The notes under the pieces are model-generated. The model was not told where the DNA came from and searched no databases. It saw only the letters and a list, made by a program, of their open reading frames with translations. Below, in pieces: positions 1 through 5,653 of a DNA stretch of 10,067 nt. Position 1 is the first letter of the stretch; each line of letters starts with the position of its first letter. Made by a program: the position numbers and the translations under genes. The DNA comes from Clostridia bacterium. GTDB taxonomy: Bacteria; Bacillota_A; Clostridia; Oscillospirales; Acutalibacteraceae. The stretch spans positions 1 to 10,067 of the forward strand of contig JAFSTS010000249.1 in NCBI GenBank assembly GCA_017445685.1, written 5' to 3'.

Positions 1-74
1 AGTCCGTTTTTTTCGTATAGCTCGATCAGCCTCGGCAGGTCGCTTTTTTTTGCAGTTCGAATTTTATTTTCCAT
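1..74 (-). CDS. GNAT-family N-acetyltransferase, N-terminal fragment
   Basis: Reading leftward from an ATG at 74, the 24 visible codons give MENKIRTAKKSDLPRLIELY and then EKNG before the window edge. The pattern of a short beta strand (IRTA) followed by a 'D-LP-L--L' helix is the usual opening of GNAT (Gcn5-related) acetyl-CoA-dependent N-acetyltransferases, whose first strand and helix begin this way. The acetyl-CoA-binding motif (R/Q-x-x-G-x-G/A) lies outside the window, so substrate and subfamily cannot be judged. The start is supported by AGGAAG at 81-86, six bases upstream. It follows the FUSC-like gene by 49 bases on the same strand and is probably the third gene of that operon. The ribosome binding site lies inside a 10-bp hairpin arm (82-115). 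The family call is inference from a short N-terminus. Confidence 0.65.
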   Translation of the reverse strand, partial: MENKIRTAKKSDLPRLIELYEKNG

Positions 75-81
75 TTAAGAC

Positions 82-115
82 TTCCTTTCATCTTTTTGAA
101 ATAATATGAAAGGAA
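82..115 (-). promoter_or_regulatory. Hairpin overlapping the acetyltransferase ribosome binding site
   Basis: TTCCTTTCAT at 82-91 and ATGAAAGGAA at 106-115 are perfect reverse complements, giving a 10-bp stem with a 14-base loop. In the minus-strand transcript the 3' arm contains the AAGGAA Shine-Dalgarno core of the gene starting at 74, so folding would mask that site. No U-tract follows on either strand, so it does not look like an intrinsic terminator. A regulatory role is inference; the inverted repeat itself is read directly. Confidence 0.5.
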
Positions 116-123
116 AACAGAAA

Positions 124-669
124 TTATTCTCTCGGAGGAGCAATAAACCTGTTGATAAAAAGCGCTGAAAATGCGCCGATAAGCGTGCCGGCAACTCTGT
201 TGACTGCAAAATAAAGCGGCGCGCTCACATCGGTGCCGACAAAAATAATCAGAAAAGTTATAACTGAAATCGAAACCGAAATCGGATTGTTTAAATAATT
301 GCAAAGGCTGATTATCAGAATCACGCCAACCACGGCAAAAAGGATATATAGCCTGCCTGAGAGAATTTTACGGCTTACGGATAAAAGTATTACCGCCGAT
401 CCTCCGCCGACAACTGAGCCTATGACGCGGCTGAGAGCAACTTTTTTTGAGCGTTCAAGGCTCTCCTGCATACAAATCACTGCGGCAATGCACGCAAAAG
501 ACGGCGAGCCGTCAAAGATCGCGGCTTTCAAAAAGGAATAGATCGAGCCGCCTTCGAAAAAGCCGCCGACGAAAGAAAAAGCTTCATATACCGTCAGGCA
601 TGCAAGAACGCACAAAGCGGTTTTGAAAGTCCGCATACCGATGAAAAATGATTTTTTCAAATTAACCAC
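124..669 (-). CDS. FUSC / aromatic acid exporter (ArAE_1-like) membrane protein
   Basis: A 181-residue, strongly hydrophobic protein with five or six membrane segments, roughly at residues 15-35, 55-68, 83-98, 107-124, 129-144 and 158-175. The N-terminal IGMRTFKTALCV block and the segment QESLERSKKVALSRVIGSVVGG (residues 68-89, with R81, G84 and G88-90) match the FUSC/DUF939 aromatic acid exporter superfamily. A second R-x-x-G-x-x-x-G copy occurs at NRVAGTLIG (157-164). Relatives often carry a cytosolic C-terminal domain; this protein ends right after the last membrane helix, so it is a membrane-domain-only form. Substrates are unknown; efflux of organic acids is a family-level guess. The start is uncertain: GTG at 669 has no clear Shine-Dalgarno site, TTG at 660 has a weak GGTGG five bases upstream, and the conserved GMRT argues against the internal ATG at residue 12. 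It lies 30 bases after the repeat-protein gene. Confidence 0.72.
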   Translation of the reverse strand: MVNLKKSFFIGMRTFKTALCVLACLTVYEAFSFVGGFFEGGSIYSFLKAAIFDGSPSFACIAAVICMQESLERSKKVALSRVIGSVVGGGSAVILLSVSRKILSGRLYILFAVVGVILIISLCNYLNNPISVSISVITFLIIFVGTDVSAPLYFAVNRVAGTLIGAFSALFINRFIAPPRE

Positions 670-699
670 CGGTATTATTGTGCCAAGAAAACGGCAGGA

Positions 700-2481
700 T
701 TATTTCATAATTTCAGCAATGCCGTTTTGAACAAAAAGCTTGTCGCCGTAAGTGCAGTAAATATTTCCCTGAGAAACATAGAAATAATTGTTTTCGTCAA
801 CAAACAAGAAGTCAGTGCAGTTTTTTGCAAGCGATAAAATTTGTCCGTCTTTAAAAATCTTATATTCACTTGATGAATCAAGGTCTTCCTTTAAAAGATA
901 AAAATTCCCGTCAATTTTTTGTATTTGAGAAACATTTTTTGAAAGCGAAATTTTTTCAAAATTTTTCAAAAAATCAACACAGAAAAGCTCACTGTTTTCG
1001 TCAGTAAAAATAAGCTTGCTTTCTTCAAAAAATAAGTCTTTGATTTTTAAATTTTCAAAAATTGTTTCAAGCGAAATTTCTTTGATTTTTTCAAGATAAT
1101 ATATTCCGCTTTTTTCAAGAAGAATTGCTTCGCCGTTTTTGGAAAAATCAGCGCCGCTGATTTCCGATATGTTTTCAACTTCCGCGTCAACTTCAAAATT
1201 TACGCCGGAAATTTTAATTGAAGAGGAATTTTCTTCCTTCAACTTCTGCAAAACGAGTCGGTCAAAATCTTCCTGCGATTTAACATTTTTCATCTCGCTT
1301 ACAAGCTCTGAAATTTCAAGAGTAACATTTTGCTTTGACAGGTCGTTGAGCATGACCTGAGGGTCGCCGCTTTTGGAAAAGAAAAGAACTTCGTCCGGCA
1401 AAACCGAGCTTTTTAAACTTGAGATCCCCGAAACTCCGAAGCAGAAAATGTCGGTGCAGTCAACTGATTTTTCAAAGTTTTTTGCGTATTCGCGCACGCT
1501 GTCACGAGAAAGCTTTTTCTGGTATTCGATGTATGCGGACTTGTACTGAGCCGGATCAACAAACTGGATCAAGCCGAAAACAAGACTTTTTTTGTAGTCT
1601 GAGGATACAGGCTCCTTCATCTCGCTGTCCGATTGGGCAAGCTCGTCGGAAAATTCAATATTGAGCTGGCGCTTTTGGGAGGATTTTTCATAAAAATAAA
1701 TGTTGTCCCATACTTCGTTTTCCTTTGAGCTGACCCATTGAGTCGAGCTTGCGCTCATCAAAGTAACCTGCGCGTTTTCGTCTGCAAGATAAAGTCCGCC
1801 GTCGGCAAGAAAAATAAGATTCATCCTTGTTTTGTTACTGCGAAATTCTGTTTTCTTAACATTCGACGCAAGTGATTGAGCTGTCTGCGAGTCAAAGGAA
1901 AAAAGCCTTTTGTCAGAGGTAAGATAAATGATTTTTTCACTTTTTTCGCAGGTAAAAATTTCTTCGACATTATCAGAAATCGCAGTCGAATTTTTGAAAT
2001 CATAACAGTAAAGAGTTTTGTTCGAAAGATATACGACGCAATCGTTTTTCAAAATAACAAATTCGCCGTCAAAATCAACACAAACTAGCTTTTCATCACC
2101 GGGTTTACTGTACTTCAAGGTGTCAAGCGCGTAAAGATTTTTTTGCTTGTCTAAAAATGCTACGGTTGTATTTTCGTAAGAAGTTTTTATTCTTTCGACA
2201 GATTGATTTATTTCAACAATCTCTTTTCCTGCAAGGGCATATTTTCCGTCGGCAGTTTTTATCAGCACGCCGCTGTAGTTTTTCTTTGCAAAGATCATGA
2301 AAGCCGCCGCGCACAGTGCCGCGGCAACAATGAAAATACCGATAACAACGGAAAATTTTTTAAATGAAAACGAGCGCTTTTTGCTTTTTTGCTCAACGGT
2401 GATTTCGTAAGTTTTCAGCGCGTCGTCGAGCATGGAGTCGCCTTGGGAATAAAGGTGAGTTTTTTCATTGTTTTTATCCAT
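700..2481 (-). CDS. Membrane-anchored protein with beta-propeller-like repeats, function unknown
   Basis: The 593-residue protein has a basic cytosolic N-terminus of about 43 residues, one membrane helix at about 44-64 (VVIGIFIVAAALCAAAFMIF) and a long, probably extracytoplasmic remainder. The outer part contains short beta-rich repeats of about 35-42 residues in the form 'xxxYLS-x-x-x-LYxxD...A-x-NV', for example near residues 155, 190 and 225 (YLSNKTLYCYD, YLTSDKRLFSFD, FLADGGLYLAD), and again in the C-terminal 150 residues (IFTDENSELFCVD, YFYVSQGNIYC). This resembles DUF5050/TolB-like propeller blades. A charged, probably helical stretch at about 255-430 separates the two repeat blocks. 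I do not recognise a named family or catalytic motif; sensing or protein binding at the cell surface is only a guess. The ATG at 2481 is chosen because GAAAGGAG precedes it; the longer TTG reading from 2511 would include that site. Gene 1 of a probable three-gene operon. It is visibly more AT-rich than its neighbours, especially at 840-1140. Confidence 0.7.
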   Translation of the reverse strand: MDKNNEKTHLYSQGDSMLDDALKTYEITVEQKSKKRSFSFKKFSVVIGIFIVAAALCAAAFMIFAKKNYSGVLIKTADGKYALAGKEIVEINQSVERIKTSYENTTVAFLDKQKNLYALDTLKYSKPGDEKLVCVDFDGEFVILKNDCVVYLSNKTLYCYDFKNSTAISDNVEEIFTCEKSEKIIYLTSDKRLFSFDSQTAQSLASNVKKTEFRSNKTRMNLIFLADGGLYLADENAQVTLMSASSTQWVSSKENEVWDNIYFYEKSSQKRQLNIEFSDELAQSDSEMKEPVSSDYKKSLVFGLIQFVDPAQYKSAYIEYQKKLSRDSVREYAKNFEKSVDCTDIFCFGVSGISSLKSSVLPDEVLFFSKSGDPQVMLNDLSKQNVTLEISELVSEMKNVKSQEDFDRLVLQKLKEENSSSIKISGVNFEVDAEVENISEISGADFSKNGEAILLEKSGIYYLEKIKEISLETIFENLKIKDLFFEESKLIFTDENSELFCVDFLKNFEKISLSKNVSQIQKIDGNFYLLKEDLDSSSEYKIFKDGQILSLAKNCTDFLFVDENNYFYVSQGNIYCTYGDKLFVQNGIAEIMK

Positions 2482-2491
2482 CAATCGACTA

Positions 2492-2499
2492 CTCCTTTC
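2492..2499 (-). promoter_or_regulatory. Ribosome binding site deciding the start at 2481
   Basis: On the minus strand this reads GAAAGGAG, with ten bases between GGAG and the ATG at 2481. It fixes the start of the repeat protein at that ATG and rules out the in-frame TTG at 2511, which lies upstream of the site and at the predicted transcript start. Confidence 0.75.
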
Positions 2500-2516
2500 A
2501 TTTATCGTCAAAGCTT

Positions 2517-2545
2517 ATTATATATTTTTCCTTGTCTTGTGTCAA
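2517..2545 (-). promoter_or_regulatory. Consensus sigma-A promoter for the leftward operon
   Basis: On the minus strand TTGACA (2545-2540) and TATAAT (2522-2517) are both perfect consensus hexamers separated by exactly 17 bases. The expected transcript start is near 2510, giving a leader of about 28 bases ahead of the ATG at 2481. It should drive the repeat protein, the FUSC-like protein and the acetyltransferase. Confidence 0.85.
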
Positions 2546-2558
2546 TTGAATATTTTGC

Positions 2559-2587
2559 TTGACTAAAAAATACATAAATGTTAAAAT
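2559..2587 (+). promoter_or_regulatory. Sigma-A promoter for the lipoprotein/DUF4474 operon
   Basis: TTGACT (2559-2564) and TAAAAT (2582-2587) are separated by 17 bases, one mismatch from consensus in each hexamer. The expected start is near 2594, placing the ribosome binding site AGGGGG (2596-2601) almost at the 5' end of the transcript. Its -35 box lies 13 bases from that of the divergent leftward promoter, so the two polymerase footprints would overlap. Confidence 0.78.
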
Positions 2588-2608
2588 GTTAGAAAAGGGG
2601 GATGTCTT

Positions 2609-3142
2609 ATGAAAAAAGCTTTTTTGATTCTTATGGCGGCTGTTTTGTCGCTTAGCGTTCTCTCGTCCTGCAAGGGAAAAGGGTCTGATTTCAGCGAGCC
2701 TTATACAGATGTTTACAACGATGACGGAACGATCGAGAAGAAAGTTTATTATAACGAGGACAAGAGCGTTGAATCCGAGGTTTATTACGAGTATGACAAA
2801 TCGGGAAATATTGTGACCGAGACGAAAAAGCTTGCTGACGGATCGCTTGAATTTAAGGTTGAATATGAATACAAATCCGTCGGAGATGAAATGAGAGTCG
2901 CAAAGAGAACTGTTTACGCGAACGAAAAGGATATCGAGTTTTACGAGTCGGACTACGAATATGAGGCGTATGATAATAACGGTCAAACGAATTACCGTGA
3001 AGCTTCGCATATCGAGTATAATGCCGACGGAAACGAGAAGTCCAAGTGGGTATATGTCTATGACGAGCAGGGTGTTTTGAAGAAGATCGTCACATACGAT
3101 CCCAAGGGAAATGTAATTTCTGAAAGCGAGATCAACGGCTGA
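2609..3142 (+). CDS. Lipoprotein with tyrosine-rich YD-like repeats
   Basis: The 177-residue product begins with a lipoprotein signal peptide: MKK, a hydrophobic stretch to residue 17, and lipobox LSSC with the lipidated cysteine at 21. The mature protein is rich in Tyr, Glu, Lys and Asp and is built of short strands of the type 'YEYDxxGNxxxE'. Examples are YNDDGTIEKKVYY (36-48), YYEYDKSGNIVTE (59-71), YEYEAYDNNGQTNYRE (116-131) and YVYDEQGVLKKIVTYDPKGNVISE (149-172). The pattern resembles the YD/RHS-type and MORN-like 'YwqK' repeat folds, meaning a small surface-exposed beta sheet. No catalytic residues are evident and I assign no function. The ATG at 2609 has AGGGGG seven bases upstream. 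The DUF4474 gene follows 32 bases later, so the two are probably co-expressed as outer-surface proteins. Confidence 0.75.
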   Translation: MKKAFLILMAAVLSLSVLSSCKGKGSDFSEPYTDVYNDDGTIEKKVYYNEDKSVESEVYYEYDKSGNIVTETKKLADGSLEFKVEYEYKSVGDEMRVAKRTVYANEKDIEFYESDYEYEAYDNNGQTNYREASHIEYNADGNEKSKWVYVYDEQGVLKKIVTYDPKGNVISESEING

Positions 3143-3174
3143 TTTTTGTTTTAAATATTGAAAGGAGAAAATTT

Positions 3175-3927
3175 ATGTTTAAATCAATTGTTTCTTTTGT
3201 GATGGCGTTTGTGATTTTGTCAGTGTGCGTTGTGGGATTGAATTTCGGCAAAGCCTTTGAGGCAAAAGCTGCTCAGCCGGCTGCTGTTGAGGCTGCCGCT
3301 GTGCCGCAGGAGGAAAAATCCTTTTGGCAGAGGGTCGGAATACTCGGTTTCCTCTGGGACGATCAGGATAAGGTTTTCTATTCTGCTCACGAGGCGTGGC
3401 AGCGAAACTTCGGCTACAATAAGTTTTACGATTTTGCCGCTCAGTTCTTCCTGCTTTATTACGACACCTGCAGAGTCAAGTTCAACTACGGCGGCAGAGA
3501 CTGGCTCGTTCAGTTTTGGAAGGGTCAGTACGGTCTGATCCTTATGGGCGCGGAAGTCGGCGTTTACAGCAAGAACGAGGGTCAGTCTATCCAGCATTAT
3601 GAGTGCGCTGATGACGAAAATCTTTTCTCGCTTGGCTACACAATCTACAGCCATGATAAAGTTCTTTTTGTCAGAACATATCAGGAGACATGGTGGCTGA
3701 CGGGATTCGTTGTCGGAAAGATCGACAAGTTCTCCGACCGTTCGCAGCTTTCGATGAAAATCAGGATAACGCTCAAGGATGAAGGCATGAAAGACGAGTT
3801 TGTCAAAGCGCTTCAGGCTCCGGGAGTAGGCTTCAAAGAGGGCAACGCCGAGGATAAGGATACATTTTATGTTCTCGGCAACGATGTTTACATCATGTGG
3901 AATACGGACAGGAACAAGACAAGCTGA
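3175..3927 (+). CDS. Secreted DUF4474 domain-containing protein
   Basis: The 250-residue protein has an N-terminal signal sequence (hydrophobic 4-22) with a plausible signal peptidase I site after AKA (30-32), followed by an Ala/Pro linker to about residue 48. The rest, about 55-245, carries the signature I associate with DUF4474: WDDQDKVFYSAHEAWQR, then KFNYGGRDWLVQFWKGQYG (102-120), then GAEVGVY (125-131), and later TWWLTGF (172-178). DUF4474 proteins are common in Clostridia and their function is not established. The many aromatic residues (W, Y, F) suggest a ligand- or glycan-binding surface, which is inference. The start ATG has AAAGGAG (3161-3167) seven bases upstream. It is second in the operon after the lipoprotein and converges on the radical SAM gene. 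A single-pass membrane anchor instead of a cleaved signal cannot be excluded. Confidence 0.78.
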   Translation: MFKSIVSFVMAFVILSVCVVGLNFGKAFEAKAAQPAAVEAAAVPQEEKSFWQRVGILGFLWDDQDKVFYSAHEAWQRNFGYNKFYDFAAQFFLLYYDTCRVKFNYGGRDWLVQFWKGQYGLILMGAEVGVYSKNEGQSIQHYECADDENLFSLGYTIYSHDKVLFVRTYQETWWLTGFVVGKIDKFSDRSQLSMKIRITLKDEGMKDEFVKALQAPGVGFKEGNAEDKDTFYVLGNDVYIMWNTDRNKTS

Positions 3928-3928
3928 T

Positions 3929-4053
3929 GAAAAAACATCGAATTAAAGCGTTAAAAAAATAGCAATTTTTCTTATCCGAAAGAATAACAAGGGATGATCG
4001 TTGTTAAACACCTGCGATCATCCCTTATAAGTTATATTGCTTTAATGTTTTTC
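3929..4053. repeat. Imperfect nested inverted repeat around the terminator stem
   Basis: Beyond the perfect 12-bp stem, further arms pair in nested order: ATAAC (3984-3988) with GTTAT (4031-4035), AGCAAT (3961-3966) with ATTGCT (4036-4041), ATTAAAGC (3942-3949) with GCTTTAAT (4039-4046), and GAAAAAACAT (3929-3938) with ATGTTTTTC (4045-4053). The last three right-hand arms overlap by two or three bases, so not all pairings can form at once. The right arm is nearly continuous while the left arm is interrupted by insertions. It could be an elaborate terminator or a decayed miniature element; no target-site duplication was identified. Confidence 0.4.
3989..4026. terminator. 12-bp stem-loop between convergent genes, probable bidirectional terminator
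   Basis: AAGGGATGATCG (3989-4000) pairs perfectly with CGATCATCCCTT (4015-4026) across a 14-base loop. It lies between the convergent DUF4474 (ends 3927) and radical SAM (ends 4092) genes. On the minus strand the stem is followed by a U-rich stretch (TTGTTATTCTTT); on the plus strand the following bases are AT-rich but lack a clean T-run. Position and stem strength favour a terminator for both genes. It is embedded in a longer inverted repeat (3929-4053). Confidence 0.6.
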
Positions 4054-4091
4054 GCTAAATGCGACAACCCCTTTTTTCATAAAGGTAATTC

Positions 4092-5489
4092 CTACTTAAA
4101 ATCTCTGTAATATTGAGTTTTGGGGTTGGGGTGCTTTGTGCTGTTCCAGAGCTTGTCAGCTTCGTCCTTCCACTCCTGAGCAAATTTGTCGCATTTTGCG
4201 CAAAGCTCGTCTACACTTTCGGGGGCGACAAGGTCAGTCGAAGGAGCCTTCGTCTCTTTGATGATTTTTCGAAGACAATCGGGGTTTTCAAGCATCGGGC
4301 ACGGACGAAGATGGTTGTCATTGAAAGGCTGATTTTTGTAAAAAGACATAAACAGCGGATTTTGAAGCGCTTCCAAAATAGTGTTTTTTCGGATATTTGA
4401 GTCGGAATAGTGGACAAAAACGCAAGGCTCCATATCTCCTGCGGAGTTGATGTGGAAGTATCTTCTGCCGCCGGCAATACAGCCGCCGACATATTCGCCG
4501 TCATCCTGAAAATCAAAGACAAAAATCGGCTTGCCTGTTTTTGGGGAACGCATTTTGCGAAGCCATGAATACATAAATTTTCTGTTTTCAGGCGTCGGAA
4601 TAAGCTGGGTTACAGCGTCCTTTCCGACGGGCATATATGCAAAATACATACCGATCCTGACGCCGTTTTCAACCATGAGGTCAATGAACTTGTCCGAGGT
4701 GACTTCGTCGATATTCCTGCTTGTGTAGCAGACGGACATACCGAAAAGCAGGTTGTTGCTTTTAAGCAGCTTCATTGCGTCCATAGTCGACTGATAGCTG
4801 CCTTCTCCGCGGCGGCTGTCGTTGGTTTCAACAGAGCCTTCGATACTGAGCATCATCGTGAAATTGCCGACATCTTTAACCTCGTCGCAGAATTTCTGGT
4901 CGATAAGCGTCGCGTTTGTAAAGCAGAGGAAAACACAATCCCGGTGTTTTCTGCAAAGGGCGATGATCTCGTCCTTTTTGATAAGCGGCTCGCCGCCCGT
5001 GAACATATAAAGATGTGTGCCAAGTTCTTTGCCCTGACGCACGATGTCGTCCATTTCGTCAAAGGAGAGCGTGCTTTTGAAGCCGTATTCCGCCGACCAG
5101 CAGCCCTCGCACTTTTTGTTGCAGGCGCTTGTAGGGTCCATGAGTATCAGCCAGGGGATGTTGCAGTGATATTTGTCTCTGTTTTCGCGCACGGCTTTAG
5201 TTCCGTGAACTCCTGCCCCGAGCCCGAAGGAAAGCGTCATTTTACGAACAACATCCTCGTCGGTTTCGTTGACGATCCTTAGAGCAAGATCGCGCCAGAT
5301 GTTTTCCTTGTCGTTGACTGCGTTTCGCATTTTTTCAAAATTTCCTGACGGGAAAATTTTGCCGACAAACCTTTGGGCAAAGTTGACAACTTTGGGAAGA
5401 TTTCGGTCGGGGTCGCGCTTGACATATTTAATTAGTCTTTTCGTGCCGGCTGAGACGAAAGCCCGTTCAGCCCTGTCCTTAAAAGTCAT
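4092..5489 (-). CDS. Radical SAM/SPASM-domain protein
   Basis: The 465-residue iron-sulfur enzyme has a radical SAM core with the cluster motif CNKKCEGC (C123, C127, C130), which binds a 4Fe-4S cluster and S-adenosylmethionine, and the SAM-binding GGEP motif at 165-168. The C-terminal part has further cysteines in SPASM-like context: GGCIAGG (C337), GDMEPCVFVHYSD (C356), RPCPML (C397), C405 and CAKC (430-433), suited to one or two auxiliary clusters. A helical N-terminal extension of about 110 residues precedes the core. The blocks MDPTSACN, GKELGTHLYMFTGGEP and PVGKDAVTQLIPTPENRKFMY are those of a family widespread in anaerobic Clostridia and usually annotated only as radical SAM protein; its substrate is unknown to me. 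No recognisable peptide precursor flanks it, so a RiPP role is not supported. The ATG at 5489 is preferred over TTG at 5519 because GGGAGAA (5504-5498) precedes it. It appears monocistronic, with its own promoter. Confidence 0.88.
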   Translation of the reverse strand: MTFKDRAERAFVSAGTKRLIKYVKRDPDRNLPKVVNFAQRFVGKIFPSGNFEKMRNAVNDKENIWRDLALRIVNETDEDVVRKMTLSFGLGAGVHGTKAVRENRDKYHCNIPWLILMDPTSACNKKCEGCWSAEYGFKSTLSFDEMDDIVRQGKELGTHLYMFTGGEPLIKKDEIIALCRKHRDCVFLCFTNATLIDQKFCDEVKDVGNFTMMLSIEGSVETNDSRRGEGSYQSTMDAMKLLKSNNLLFGMSVCYTSRNIDEVTSDKFIDLMVENGVRIGMYFAYMPVGKDAVTQLIPTPENRKFMYSWLRKMRSPKTGKPIFVFDFQDDGEYVGGCIAGGRRYFHINSAGDMEPCVFVHYSDSNIRKNTILEALQNPLFMSFYKNQPFNDNHLRPCPMLENPDCLRKIIKETKAPSTDLVAPESVDELCAKCDKFAQEWKDEADKLWNSTKHPNPKTQYYRDFK

Positions 5490-5497
5490 TGGAAAAA

Positions 5498-5504
5498 TTC
5501 TCCC
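5498..5504 (-). promoter_or_regulatory. Ribosome binding site deciding the start at 5489
   Basis: The minus strand reads GGGAGAA, eight bases before the ATG at 5489. The alternative in-frame TTG at 5519 lies upstream of this site, at about the predicted transcript start, and is therefore unlikely. Confidence 0.65.
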
Positions 5505-5522
5505 GATTTTATAGTACAAATT

Positions 5523-5551
5523 ATTTTAACATAAAAAAACGCCGATGTCCA
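5523..5551 (-). promoter_or_regulatory. Sigma-A promoter for the radical SAM gene
   Basis: On the minus strand TGGACA (5551-5546) and TAAAAT (5528-5523) are separated by 17 bases, one mismatch from consensus in each. The expected start near 5516 leaves a leader of about 27 bases. It lies downstream of the intrinsic terminator of the preceding operon, consistent with an independent transcription unit. Confidence 0.7.
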
Positions 5552-5608
5552 CACAAAAGAAGAAAAGATTTTAATTTATTATTGTCATGATTTTGCCCTC
5601 TGATACGC

Positions 5609-5634
5609 AAAAAGCCGTCGTTCGAGCCGACGGC
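5609..5634 (-). terminator. Intrinsic terminator of the YhhN/DivIVA-like operon
   Basis: On the minus strand a GC-rich 7-bp stem, GCCGTCG and CGACGGC, with a 7-base loop is followed directly by TTTTT. This is a textbook rho-independent terminator, 19 bases after the stop codon of the DivIVA-like gene. Confidence 0.88.
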
Positions 5635-5653
5635 ATAGTGCAAAGAAGAAAGA

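Noticed and set aside
26..304. 92-codon minus-strand frame crossing the intergenic hairpin and the end of the FUSC-like gene
   Set aside because: Composition is not protein-like and it conflicts with two better-supported genes on the same strand.
2482..2511. Ten-codon N-terminal extension of the repeat protein from a TTG at 2511
   Set aside because: The extension contains the gene's own GAAAGGAG ribosome binding site and starts at the predicted transcript 5' end.
2498..3010. 170-codon minus-strand frame across the lipoprotein gene
   Set aside because: Valine/isoleucine-rich mirror of Asp/Glu/Tyr codons in the lipoprotein; it would overlap both divergent promoters and its end runs into the ribosome binding site of the repeat protein.
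4042..4080. A 12-codon minus-strand reading frame (MKKGVVAFSEKH) with AGGA nine bases upstream, directly after the radical SAM stop codon
   Set aside because: Too short to judge, no cysteine or leader features of a radical SAM peptide substrate, and its 3' end runs into the inverted repeat. Likely chance.
4944..5282. 112-codon plus-strand frame antisense to the radical SAM core
   Set aside because: Overlaps the conserved CxxxCxxC and GGEP coding region on the opposite strand and shows no family features of its own.
5490..5519. Ten-codon N-terminal extension of the radical SAM protein from a TTG at 5519
   Set aside because: The Shine-Dalgarno GGGAGAA lies inside the extension and the -10 box is only four bases upstream of the TTG.
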